From Pyropia haitanensis (Eukaryota; Rhodophyta; Bangiophyceae; Bangiales; Bangiaceae): DNA of 64,000 nucleotides. The DNA lies in the NCBI GenBank assembly GCA_008729055.1, contig SDUX01000011.1:62001-126000 (forward strand). Direction: 5' to 3'. This document shows, in pieces, positions 52,676-62,950 of the stretch (its first letter is position 1; each line of letters opens with the position of its first letter). The notes below the pieces were generated by a model. The model ran no database searches, was not told the origin of the DNA, and was given only the letters and a program-made list of their open reading frames with translations. The position numbers and the translations under genes were made by a program.

Positions 52676-54867
52676 TCAGACGGGGACCAGCGTGCGGTAG
52701 TGGGGCTCCCACATGGCGCGGCGGAGGTGGCCCTCCACGCCGCCCGCGCCAAACTCGGTCACACCCGCCACCCCCTCAGCGAGCGCCACCTCCGCCACCG
52801 CCGCGGCAACGGCGACGCTGACCTCCCGCAGGCCACCCAATCGCGGCAGCAGCCGCCCCGCCGCCCGGTCGGGCGCGTCGACGAGCCGCGCCAGCGCAAT
52901 GGCGGCGGCATGGAACATGCCGTCGCTGACCGTCGATATCCGCAGGGCCACGACGGCCAGCCCGACGCCGCAAAAAATAAACACGTTGTTGCACTGGCTC
53001 GTCGCGCCGAGCCGCCCACCCGGCAGCGGCACGTCCGCATAGGGGGAGCCCGACGCAAACAGCGCGGCACCGCCGGTCCAGCGGAACGCCTCCTCGGCGG
53101 TGCACTCAGAGGCGGTCAGTGGGTTGGAGAGCGGCAGCACGACCGGCCGCGGGGTGCCGGCGGCCATGGCGCGGAGGGCGGGCTCGGAAAAGGTGCCCGC
53201 CCCGGCGCCCGACAGGCCCAGCAGCACCGTCGGTCGCACCGCGCGGATGACATCGACGAGGGGGGCGCCGCGGGGGAGGTCCCCGCGCGCGTACCGCGCC
53301 TGACCGGGCGCCATGTTGAAGTGGCTGCACGCCGGTGGGGGGGGCGCCCGCCACCCGCGGCGCCGCCGCCCGCCACTGGCGGTAAAGTTGACAGCAGCCC
53401 ATGCTCATCGAGCATCCAAAACTGGGACGTGGCCGCGGCGGTCGAGTTTGCGAAAGGGCTCCCTTCTGCCCGCGCCATGGCCGACGCCAGCGCGTCGCAG
53501 ACGCCCAGCCCGGCACTGCCAGCCCCCACACACACGATGCGTTCGGCGGGCAGGGCCGACATGGGGAGACCGCGCGCGGCCATGGAGGAGAGAACGGTGG
53601 CCACCGCCACGGTGCCCGTCGACTGGATGTCGTCGTTGAAGACGGGGCCGTACTGTGGGCGCCGGTACGTCTCCAGGAGGGGAGCAGCCACGGGGGTGGC
53701 AAAATCTTCAAACCTGCGGCGGAGGGGCAAACAGAGTGGCAGACCGCATCGGGCAGACACAGTGACCGTGGACAAAGACAGAGGACGCATACACGACATG
53801 GTAAGTGGGGGTGCTTTGGCCACAGCCGCTGGAGAGCATCGGCGCCCAGGTGAGGGACAACCCTTCACAAAACGGGTCTTCCCTTCCCCCCACTTTCTCA
53901 CGAGAGCAACCACCATCCCAACGCACTGGATAAGGGCGTTTGGCCACCGCGACCGGATGGCCGCCACCCATTCATCCACGACCGCGAAATAGGGGGCTCC
54001 CCGTAAGCGGGGCTGGCGGAGGCCCAGGTACAGTGGGTCCTCCCGTAGCGCCTCATTGTCTGTGCCAACGTCAATCACCACCGGCAAAAGGCGAAGCGGG
54101 TCAATGCCACCGCCGGCGGTGTACAGACAGCCCTTGCCCACAGGGATCCCCATTCCCCCGACGCCCAGATCCCCGAGGCCGAGCACCCGGCTGCCATCCG
54201 TGACGACGACCACGTCCACGTCCCGATTCCAATTCCACACCATGCTGCGCATCTCACCCACGTCATCCGCACTAAAGTACATGCCCCTGGCGCGGCGGAA
54301 CATGACGTGGAACTTGCGGCACGCGTCGCCAACGGTAGGCGTGTAGACGACCGGCGCGAGCTCCTCAAAGTGGGCCAAGAGGACGACGTAAAACAGCGTG
54401 ATGTTTCTGTCGTGCAGGTTGGACAGGAACGCGTGACGGTCCAAGTCCCCCGCGATACGGCCGTACGCGACCATGATGCGCGCCACTTGCGCTTCCAGCG
54501 GCTGGGTGGCGGGCGGGACGAGCCCGCGGAGGCCGAGTCGTTCCCGCTCCGAGGCCGAAAAGGCCGTGCCCCGGTTCGTCATCGGGTCCAGGAGGAGATC
54601 CATCCCACGCGCGGTCGTGAGATGCGGCTTGTCGCTGCCGGCACGGCCGCTGGCGGAGAGAAACGGGGACGGGCCGGTGCCATTGCCGACGTGGAGCTCC
54701 GCCCCCGACAACGACGGAGGGGGGAAGCCCGCCGACGACGACGCCGTGGCCGACCAACGACCGCAGTGGGTAGCCGACGTGCCGCCACAGCGTCTTGCAG
54801 CACGATGGCCGGCGGCAGCACCGGAGGCGGCTGTCGACAAACAAACCCGGAGGAGAGTCCCCATCAT
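52676..54867 (-). CDS. NAD-dependent malic enzyme, predicted mitochondrial
   Basis: The ATG at 54867 begins MMGTLLRVCLSTAASGAAAG, an amphipathic mitochondrial-type leader. Malic-enzyme motifs follow: DRNITLFYVVLLAHFEELAP, VVYTPTVGDACRKF (catalytic Tyr), LGLGDLGVGGMGIPVGK (catalytic Lys), LPVVIDVGTDNE, LIQFEDF, FNDDIQSTGTVAVA (metal ligands), the dinucleotide fold VGAGSAGLGV, PLSNPLTASECTAEEAF and FASGSPYADV. An intron (53926-53714) splits LIQ-FEDF; it is 213 nt with no stop in frame. Near 53325-53392 the frame changes again, explained either by one extra C in the C8 run at 53337-53344 (about 659 residues) or by a 68-nt intron ending GTGCAG (about 636 residues). The enzyme converts malate to pyruvate and CO2 with NAD(P). 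Confidence 0.85.
53714..53926 (-). other. Intron of the malic enzyme gene, in frame and stop-free
   Basis: Donor GTGCGTTGGG and acceptor CGCCGCAG. It is 213 nt, a multiple of three, and its in-frame translation has no stop, so retention would insert 71 residues inside the catalytic domain. Confidence 0.8.
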
Positions 54868-55852
54868 CGCAGACGACAGGGGGGGACGGTTGGCGGCGAC
54901 GGTGGGCAACGGAGAAGGGAATTTCGCCGCCAGAGCGCGCGCGATCGACGGCTACAGGCCGGGTCGGCCATCGCATCGCATGATGACCGGCCTGCAGTGA
55001 CAGCAGTCGGCGCGAGCAAAGTGCGTGCATCCCAGTGTCTCCACCCCGACTACAGATCAAGGAAGTCTCGCGTGCGCGAGACACTTCGTGCATGAAGGTG
55101 CGGTCTGGACCAATAAATCGCTCGCTCGCATCTCGTGCCGTGCGCTCACTTTGTGACCGGCCTCGTTGGATGCCGCGAGCAGCGGTAAGATAGTTTTGCA
55201 TGCATTAAAACTGTAGCCACGAGAGGGGATCTTCACGAGAACGTGACTGGCTCCGTCGCCGCCCTCGTGCTGGACAAACACTCTCTGATGGCTGGGGCGA
55301 TGAGGCAGTAGGGGAGGGCCGGGCTGAGGCGCTCGTCACGGCGGCACCGACGCCGCTGCGGCCGCTGCTACCGCCAAGCGGTTTCTGGACGTTGCGCAGG
55401 GCGCCACGGCGCGTCAGCTAGCAGCATGATACTACCGCCACTGCCGCTGTGACCCCTGCCCGGCGCTACTGGCGTCCAGAGCTACTTCCGACTGACAGCG
55501 TCTGCGAAGAAGGGCTGTTCGGGCCTCTGGGGCGCCCACAGGCAGGAGGAGCCTCAGGGAACGGAATAGGGCGGCCTGCCGCTGGAATGAGAAGCGACTG
55601 CGTGGATAGTGCACCAGGGAGGGGGAGATGGGAAACACTCAAAGATAGAGAAAAACACCAAAACCGGGTGCCACCACCGGCTATAGAAGCCGACAGACCA
55701 GCCACAGACGCACCGGCGCAGCGGCAGGACAGGCCAGTCGGGCGGGAGAGGCCATGGGCGGCCATGCGCCCGCGCTACCAAACCGCCGAAAGTGATCAAA
55801 CCCCTGGGGGAGGGTCTGGTCACATGTGATCGAACGCTCCCCAGAGGTCCTG
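54868..55852. other. Intergenic region, GC content falling
   Basis: Malic enzyme promoter side, then a transition into less GC-rich DNA. No gene is supported. The repeat CAAACCGCCGAAAGTGATC at 55779-55797 recurs at 56291. Confidence 0.4.
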
Positions 55853-56258
55853 AGGCCCTGTCTTGACGGCGCGTGATCGGCGTGCGTGCACGCCCGTCAA
55901 CCAATGAGAAGTCAGCATCCCAGTCACGCCTGATTGTTTTTTTTGTGTGTGCTCCGAATCACCGCTCCGCGCACGGAGTACTTACGAGGAGGAACGTGTT
56001 CGAATATGGACATTCGGGGCGATCACGTGCACGTGCGCGAGATTTTTCAGAATATCTCGCGCACGAGCACGCACGAACACGCCTGTGCACCTCGATCGCA
56101 AGACAGATTCAATTTGACAGGGAAACCGCGATGTGACGTGGTCGTGTGTCTTGTTGTGTCGTCAAGACTGCCCCCGTTCAATCACGCCGTGTGCGAGGAC
56201 TTATGTACTGAATTCAGGTAAATCACGTGCTCGTGCACGCGCCGTCAAGACAGGGCCT
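55853..56258. mobile_element. MITE-like element with 23-bp perfect terminal inverted repeats
   Basis: The 23-bp repeat AGGCCCTGTCTTGACGGC plus GCGTG at 55853-55875 is perfectly inverted at 56236-56258. The interior of about 360 bp has no transposase and contains a second hairpin (TGCGCGAGAT / ATCTCGCGCA, about 56034-56063). The flanks carry direct repeats of CAAACCGCCGAAAGTGATC (55779 and 56291), so it sits inside or next to another repeat. Superfamily unknown. Confidence 0.75.
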
Positions 56259-56370
56259 GAGGGGGGGTTTGATCACAGTGGGGGCTTTATCAAACCGCCG
56301 AAAGTGATCGAACCCCCCACAGTACATCTGAGGGGGGGTTGGATCACAGGTGATCAAACGCACATGAGTC
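56259..56370. repeat. Cluster of short repeats with GATC palindromes
   Basis: TGAGGGGGGGTTTGATCACA (56258) and TGAGGGGGGGTTGGATCACA (56329) are near-identical direct repeats. CAAACCGCCGAAAGTGATC at 56291 copies the unit at 55779. They look like the remains of a second transposable-element family flanking the MITE. Confidence 0.6.
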
Positions 56371-56964
56371 GTCAAATACATTTACACTTGGATAATATGC
56401 AGACACGTGGCTACGCTGCATGTATTGTTCGGGTGACCGCTTCTAGAGTTCAACGAATACCCCATATTCGCGAAACCGAACCCGAACCACTTCGCCGCCC
56501 CGTCGCTGCACTTGGCCCACGCCCGCATCCACACGGACGAGTTTGTATGGAACCACGTGGCAAAAACTCTTCCGTTTGCCAGAGAAAACGACACGTACAA
56601 TATTGCGATGCTGCGATCCATTGGTCCAAGAGGAGGGATGCGGTCATGACGTGCCACGCATAAAATATTACCCGTCATTACGGCACCCCCCATATTTCGT
56701 CTGACCTGCGTGATTACCCGTCACGTCATTTCTGACGCCATATTACCGACACGTGTCCAGTTGCGTGCAATGCAGTATATAGGGGAAAATCAGTCCCGCC
56801 AAGTCCCGACTGCCCGCGGCCACCGGCACCGCACCCGCCAGGCAGCGGTGACGGCCGCCCGACGCGACGGCGACAGTGACGTGACGGCGACGCCATCACG
56901 TTGGCCGATCCCTCTTTGCCGTGCCCCCACAGTGGTGCCACCACCTCGCCTATCCGTGAGCACG
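56371..56964. promoter_or_regulatory. Less GC-rich region with TATA-like box upstream of the BED-like exon
   Basis: The region contains TATATA at 56776-56781, about 185 bp before the ATG at 56965. A direct repeat ATTACCCGTCA occurs near 56667 and 56713. No coding sequence is supported. Promoter assignment is inference. Confidence 0.4.
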
Positions 56965-57162
56965 ATGACCCCCCGTCCCCCCCCCCCCCCGCGTGCCAAG
57001 CGGGTCGTGTGGAGCTTTGCCAACATTTCCTATCCCAACGGTAAGAAGACACTAACGTGCAAGGCCCGGTCGTGCGGGTACACCATACGCGACAACATCA
57101 CGCGATTCGAAGCTCACCTCCGAGGGCGCGGGAAGGCGCAGGCTGAGTTTCCGCACCTTCTG
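56965..57162 (+). CDS. BED-like zinc-finger exon (partial gene or transposon remnant)
   Basis: The ATG at 56965 starts MTPRPPPPPRAKRVVWSFAN and continues with a zinc-finger-like block. It includes LTCKARSCGYTIRDNITRF and then EAHLRG, with spacing C-x4-C-x15-H and a later His in FPHLL. This resembles the BED finger at the N-terminus of hAT-type transposases and of domesticated derivatives (V-W-x-F, Cys pair, T-R-F-x-x-H-L). A strong donor, CTGGTAAGC, follows at 57163, so this is read as exon 1 (66 codons). Without splicing the frame would run on to 57348 as Pro-rich text. No downstream transposase exon was recognised, so the gene may be truncated or highly diverged. It lies in the most repeat-rich part of the window. 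Confidence 0.45.
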
Positions 57163-58462
57163 GTAAGCACCCCCTTCCCCCAGCAGCAGCGACACCCCCC
57201 CCTGCCGCGCGAGTTGGAACGCCATCCGTCCACCCCCCTCGGCCACACGGCCCCGCGCCGACAGCAACACTTCACTCCTTCCCGCGCCCCTCGCGCAGCA
57301 GTACCGCCTCTCGCCACTGCAAGAGACGGGGGGATGGAGAGGACTTGAAAAGGCGGGGACAGGGAGACGGTGACCTGGCAGGACGGGGCCGCCGGCGGTG
57401 GTGGGTGTGCGTTCGAACAGGCACGCAGCTGGCGCAAGTGAACACTGGAAAATGCTAGGAATTGAGTCTCCTGCGAACACAACACCCGGTCCCCGAGCAG
57501 GGCAGTTACCCTTCTCTTGCCATCTGACGGCTCGATGACGGGGAATGAAAGGGTGTAAATTTTGATCAGCTCTGACGCCGCATCCCTATCCAAGAGCCGG
57601 TTTTCTGCTTGTCTCAATATTCTCACGTTCGTTTTTTGTGAGACGCACCATAGTATCGACATCGGAGCCGGGGGCCACCAAACCGCAGTCTATTTGTTAT
57701 TTCGTATCATGGAAATCAGTTAACCGTTGTTTCTGCCCATGAACTCGAGAACTTGTCTTGGGATTTGATACAATTGACTCTTCGTCGTAGGAGTTTCTCT
57801 TCTCCGTATTTTTGCAGACCGCGACACACAGGACCCCATTCTCTCGTCACTCTTTGTTCCGCTTGGGCACAAATTGAATGGAAGGTACCCGCCCACTTTC
57901 CTCACTCGCGTGCGCGTCCTCGACAGCCCTGATCGCAGCCACCAAGATTGCATCGCGGGTGTACCCACGCTCGAGTTGCTACGGTGGGAGCGAGGCGACG
58001 CCCACCCTGATGACCCGGCCGCGCCGCATTGGCAATGAGGCATCGGTTCCTGCTACCCCTGCAACCACGGCGGACTCGGCACGTGGCGGCGAGCCGGGCG
58101 GGTGCTGATCCACCCGCCGAGAACCCCGCCGCTGCACGCGGCCGCTTGCAAGTCGGCAGCCGCTACGAGCGCCGGCGTGCTTGCAGATCGGGCCGCAGCC
58201 CCCCGGTGACACGGCGCGAGCGCACCCCGCAGGCGCACCCTCGCTGCGCATGGCGTCCCCAGCCTAGACCACGCAGCTCTCGCAGAAAAGCGTGGGATCG
58301 GCGCCAGCTGGGGTAACCATCTTTATCAGCGCTCCCGCTACCACCTGTCCAACCTTTCCGCTTCTCGCACACACACCCATCACCCGCTCTTCATCTATCC
58401 CTCTTTGTCATTCTCCCCCCCTTACCCCCTTCGACTACTTCCCTTCCCGCCTCCCACGCACC
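57163..58462. other. Less GC-rich region, no supported exon
   Basis: If the BED-like exon is real, its intron and later exons should lie here, but no conserved exon was recognised on either strand. The last 100 bp (58350-58462) are pyrimidine-rich and probably the leader of the lumen protein gene. Confidence 0.35.
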
Positions 58463-59288
58463 ATGGCCGCCTTTGTACCCGCCGCCGCCTTGCCAGTGAC
58501 CCGCCGCCGTGCCCAGGCGGTGGCGTCGCTCCGTCCCCGCATGGGCGCCGACGGCCCCGTCGGCCGCGTCTCCCGTGCTCAGTTTGTGCGTCTGCTTGTG
58601 GGCACAGCGGCGGCCGCGGCAGCCGCGGGCGTCAGCGGTGGCGTGAATCCCGCGCACGCGGGCTTTGGCATTGGGGGGCTCTTCTCGGGGGGTGACAGCG
58701 ACAATGCCATCCGTGGGCTGGACTCGAGCGTACGTTGCGGTTGTTTTTTCTATTCGACGCTGGGACGAGGAGGAGCGGCTTGCTAACTCGAGTAGAGGAG
58801 TGGGTTGGGGCGCGGTTGACACAGCAAGCGTCTTGGAGCACGTGGTGTGGGCCGGATGAGGGGACACGGCTGCGTACCATTGTGTCGGCTGGGAGGCGGG
58901 GAAGGCGCAGATGGGACACCACGAGCGCTAACTCCGGAGGCTCCACGCTGGTCCTTTGCATGTCCTAATCTCCCGTCCTCTCCTACCGTCCCCTCATTCC
59001 CCCTTCGCGAGCCTCTGATGGTTTCCACCACTTCCCTCCCCACAGAAGCCAGACATCTCCAACGATCCTGCTGAGGTGCAGCGCCAGGGGGAGTCTGCGA
59101 AGGCGGCGATGGAGGCGGCCAAGACGCCTGGCGGGTACAACCCGCCCGGCCGGGACGTGGAGCAGGGCACCACGCCGTTTGTGGACCGCAAGGGCAGTGT
59201 GGCGCCAGGCAACCCGCCGGGAGCGGTGGTGGACATGGACCCGTCTACCAAGCCGTACCCCCAGCCAGATGTGGCGAATGCCGAGTAG
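58463..59288 (+). CDS. Thylakoid-lumen-type small protein, two exons
   Basis: Exons 58463-58729 and 59046-59288 give 169 residues. The N-terminus MAAFVPAAALPVTRRRAQAV is plastid-type with A-F-V-P. A second, thylakoid-transfer signal follows: [20 protein letters not shown] with the cleavage-like NPAHAGFG. It lacks a twin arginine, so Sec-type import is more likely. The mature part of about 105 residues begins GFGIGGLFSGGDSDNAIRGL. It is then hydrophilic and Pro/Gly-rich (KPDISNDPAEVQRQGES, later YPQPDVANAE), probably disordered. The intron (donor GTACGTTGCG, acceptor CCCCACAG) is phase 0. I do not recognise the family; a lumenal accessory role to photosynthesis is possible but not shown. Confidence 0.75.
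58730..59045 (+). other. Intron of the lumen protein gene
   Basis: Length 316 nt, phase 0. Donor GCGTACGTTG and acceptor TCCCCACAG join DSS to KPDIS. Confidence 0.75.
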
Positions 59289-60381
59289 GCTGCGGGGTTC
59301 TGCTGATCGTGTTGTGGACGGGCACAGTATTGCCGTCGATGTGCGCGCGGGTCCGTGTCCCGCAGTACACGTGGGTGGATGTGGTCGCCCGACGGCTGCG
59401 GAGGGTGCTCATCTCTGTGAATAGAGAAGGTTATTTTGAAACTGGGCGTTCTTGAGCACAGACGGAGTTGTCTCTGCCGACACACCATGGGACCTGTGGT
59501 GTACTGGAGGGGAAAGACGACTGTGGACGGGGAGGGGCAGGCCAGCTGAATACCAGGGCATCATCAGTAAACGGAACTGTGTCGCCAGCATCCTCGGTCC
59601 TTACTCAGTTCTGCGGGGTGATGCTGAAGGTGCTGACCCCGCGCGGACGGCGGGGAGCTGACGCCAACATCCCCGAGACACCTGAACAGCCCCTGTTCAC
59701 CAGACGAGAGACACATTGGCCTCTGTCACTCGCATGAGGGCATTTGGGGAGGTGCACCACGTTGCCTGGGCTGGGGTGGGTGAGGGGGGGGCGCGGTGTT
59801 GTTCCTCGGCTTGGGCGTGGCGAGGTTGAGTGCAGGCCCACCACCATCGTGCCAAGAGGAGTGGTAGCATGCAGTAGCAAGTGCGGTTGAATAGGGGTTG
59901 TTCCGCCTGTTGTTTGCAGTGCCCGCCCAAAAAGCTCATCAGACACCGTCAGTGGGCAGATATTGTAGTTCCCGGGTTTTGTCTCACGTGACCAGAGCAA
60001 TAGCGAAACAGCAACGCCATGAGCCAATCGTGTGCTGGGAGCTCACAGAGACCCAATAGCGTGCCGTGGCGCTGTCGCTGAGATCAGGCGATGATTGGCT
60101 GCAGGTGCAGCAGATCTTGTATCGAACGCTGGTTGGTTCAGAACAGCGGGAGAGGTCGCAACTGGTGACTGTTATTGCCTGTTCCTTCTTCGATGCGGTC
60201 AAAGTTCTTGATAATTTCTCAGATCGCACGGTTTCCACAGCAACGTGGAGCAGTCATTGGTCAGATGTGAGAGATCTGAGGCGTGCCATTGGCTGGTGTT
60301 CAGGATTTCGTCGCCATCAGCCTAAAATTGAGGAAGTGTAACATGGAACCTCTGCATTGCGGGGAGGCATGCAGAATACTT
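59289..60381. other. Intergenic region with scattered CCAAT motifs
   Basis: Only short frames occur. CCAAT or its complement is found at 60024, 60053, 60094, 60256 and 60288 in mixed orientation, upstream or downstream of the tRNA gene. No gene is supported. Confidence 0.4.
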
Positions 60382-60462
60382 TCCGCGTCCGGGAATTGAA
60401 CCCGGGCCACCTGTGTGAGAGACAGGTATCCCGGATGCTGCGAACCACTAGACTAACGCGGA
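60382..60462 (-). tRNA. tRNA-Glu (CUC) with enlarged D-arm
   Basis: The minus strand folds as a tRNA: acceptor TCCGCGT/ACGCGGA, anticodon arm CCTGT-CTCTCAC-ACAGG (anticodon CTC, Glu) and T arm CCGGG-TTCAATT-CCCGG. It shares the eukaryotic tRNA-Glu body (GTCTAGTGGTT, GGATACCTG, CTCTCAC). The D-loop reads AGTGGTTCGCAGCATCCG between stems GTCT and GGAT, about 10 nt longer than the usual AGTGGTTA. The extra CGCAGCATCC may be a short non-canonical intron, as described for D-arm introns in the red alga Cyanidioschyzon, or a loop expansion or pseudogene. No canonical 37/38 intron is present. Confidence 0.85.
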
Positions 60463-61050
60463 TGTGCTGTCAGAACAAAAAGTACTGCATTTTTTATTGA
60501 ATCCAGTTTTTGATCCTCTTTCCTGCTCTCCCGTTACTGTCCCTCTTCGTTGTTTGTTTTCTTCATTGCTCACTTCGTGGCCTTTCCTTTACACGGATGC
60601 AGTTGTTCTCTTCATGTCTCATACACACGCAGCTGAAATCCACGCAAAGGCGAGAATGGGATGACTCGTCCCCGTAAAGAGTCGTTGGACCAGCGACATG
60701 GTGGGTGTCGAGGCAGCGAGCTGGGGTACTGCTGTTCACTTCCTTTCTTGCGCTGCCCTGCAAGTAGGGCGGCACTACAGATTGGATTTTTCTTGTTCAC
60801 GCGCCGTGCGGCGGCCTCATCATGGAAGCGCTGTACAACGGGTCGATGGTTCTCGAGCGATCATACGTACATGTACATGTCATCGAAGCGTTGGGATGGG
60901 GGTTACCGGGGAGCTTCTTACAACGCCATGGTGTCTTGAGGCCACTTGTCCTGCCCCAGTCCGCGGGGCCTAAGCTTCTCTGTACAGGCCTCTCACCAAG
61001 ATGAGGGTCCCAGCCAAGAGCTGGAGTGGTCGAGGAACGCTCGTCCGCCG
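60463..61050. other. Intergenic region, no gene seen
   Basis: Less GC-rich DNA between the tRNA gene and the stop of the next minus-strand gene. The first 200 bp are T-rich on the plus strand, on the 5' side of the tRNA gene. Confidence 0.4.
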
Positions 61051-61631
61051 TCATGCCGACTTGGTGGCATCCACGACCTCACCCAAGACCATGTCGTCCA
61101 TCCCCGTTACGGACCGGCGCCAGCGGACACTCAGCCCCGCCCCCCCCCCCCGGCCCACCACAAGCAGCAAGACCGTTCCCGGCTCGTAGCCCTCCTCCTT
61201 CTCGGCCCACCCCTTCTTGTCAACGACCGCCTCCGTCGCGCCAATGGCCTTGAGGTAGGTAGACACAAACGGCACCATCAGTCCAGGCAGGTTCGCTGCT
61301 TCCACTACGGGCACCACGTGGACAGACTGGCCAGCGAGGGCGTCGTCAAGGGCGGCGCCCCAGGCGGCCGCACTGTCCTTGGCCGCCCTGTCCGACACCA
61401 CCAACACCGTGGGGGTGGGGTGCTCGGCGGAGGGGAAGGCGTCGGGGGCGGCGTCGGCCAACGCCGACGCCGCGTCTGCGCCCAGAGGGGTGGCCGCCAT
61501 GGCCGTCTGCCGCGCTGCGAGGCGTGCGGGGGGGCGCGGCTGGGGGAGGGGGCCTTGGGGGGCGCTCGAAGGGGGGGGGGCGGCGCGCCAAAAGAGGTGG
61601 GCAGAGGAGGAAGCGTGAAAGCGGGCGTCAT
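61051..61631 (-). CDS. Small plastid-type protein of unknown function
   Basis: The conserved-looking body contains PTVLVVSDRAAKDSAAAWGA, then HVVPVVEAANLPGLMVPFVS, AIGATEAVVDKKGWAEKEEG and GTVLLLVVGRGGG. It alternates strands and helices in a way that suggests a small alpha/beta, perhaps thioredoxin-like, fold. No family is recognised. In the body's own frame the first ATG is at 61500 (MAATPLGADAAS). An ATG at 61631 gives MTPAFTLPPLPTSFGAPPPP, a plastid-type start with A-F-x-x-P, but it is one base out of frame at a C10 run (61571-61580). With one extra base the product is about 193 residues and carries a proline-rich transit peptide. Start choice therefore depends on that run. Confidence 0.5.
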
Positions 61632-62950
61632 GTGAGAGCAAGCGGAGAGGGGGTGGGGAGGGGGAAGACGACGACAGATGGGGGAAGAGGGAGCAGAAGG
61701 TCGGAAGGGGTGTGGAGGGGAGAAGAGAGGGGGGGGTGAGGAGACAAAGGTGATACGGGGGCCGCCCTGTCTGCGCGACGAGCCACGACTGTTGCTTGGG
61801 ACAGGGGCGCCTTCAGCAACTTTTGGAGTCCCTGGCTGGGACATTTTCAGAATAGCTGGGCGGGTCTGCAGGCAGTGGCGGTCATTGCCATCCGAGCCAT
61901 TCCCCGTGCAGGAGTGGGGCGGTGGGAGCCACCCCGCACCGTGGTAGGCTCTGCTGTCGTCTGAGAGGTAGCCGAATGAACGGATCGACGCACCGGAGGC
62001 TGCTTGTGCGCCTCGGCCGAGGTTCTGTCTGGCGTGGACACATCCCTCCGCGCGTGAGCCCACCCCTCAGCATGAATTTTTAACACTACGGGTTGTATTT
62101 CATTATCAAGTTCCTCTCACCACAATTTACTTGTCTATCCCGCCATTCCACTACTGAAGTCTTTCATGCAAGGACACGGTGGATTGAACTCCCGGGCCCC
62201 TCTCTACCTAAATGGCTGTGACGTGGCCCCATTTACGGCCAGCTGCAGCCCTTTAAAAGCGACCACGGGCGCCGCACCCAACCTGACCCACCCACACCCG
62301 CCGGCTGCGGGGCGCGCCCGCCCCCAACCACCCTTCACGCGCTCCTCCTGCTGGCGGCCGCGCGCGTGTTCACGCGCAGCGCGCGCGCCGCGGCGTCACA
62401 CCCGCCACCCTTCGTGCCGCCCCTTCCTCCTCCCCCATCCCGCGCCGCGCCCGCCTATCTCCCGTCCCCCCCGCCCGCTCGCCCGCCCTCGTCTTCCGCC
62501 CTCCCGCAGCTCCCTCCCGGCCGCCCGCCTTGCCCCTGTGTGCGTGCCGGTGTCGCTTCTCGTTGCTGCCCGGCGCGCCGGCCGCCGACTGGTGGTGCGT
62601 GCGGCCGTGGGTTGTCGGTTGGTTGGCCACCGTTGTTCCCCTTTGCGGTCGCTCCGGACCGGTGCTTGCTGCCTGTGGCTTGTGCGATTAGGGGTGCTGT
62701 CCCCAATGCCGCCGCTGCTGCCGTCCCTGCTGCTGTTGTCGTCGCCACCGCTTCCGCCGGCTGCCGCTACTCCTGCGGCTGACGCGGCCCCCGCCGCTGC
62801 CGCCCGTGCCGCGGCTTGCGCGGTTGTCCCGATTGTGGCCGCTGCCGCCGCTGTCGCTCGCCAGCACTGAGGGCGCTTCTTTTCTTTTTTTTCTCCGTGC
62901 GGCTGGTTGTTGAGCGACCGCCTCGAGCAGCCCCCCCGCTTGCGTGCAGC
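61632..62950. other. Intergenic region upstream of TBP
   Basis: Contains the promoter of the minus-strand gene ending at 61051 and the TBP upstream region. A TTTAAAA element lies near 62252 and GACGTGGC near 62219, about 700 bp before the TBP ATG. A short frame near 62705 (MPPLLPSLLLLSSPPLPP) could be an upstream ORF. No gene is supported with confidence. Confidence 0.35.

Noticed and set aside
60024..60292. Five CCAAT/ATTGG motifs as an NF-Y-controlled promoter or origin
   Set aside because: Orientation and spacing are irregular, there is no adjacent protein gene on a matching strand, and the count is not striking.
62698..62870. Leu/Pro/Ala-rich frame before TBP as a separate gene
   Set aside because: Short, low complexity, and positioned as a TBP leader or upstream ORF.
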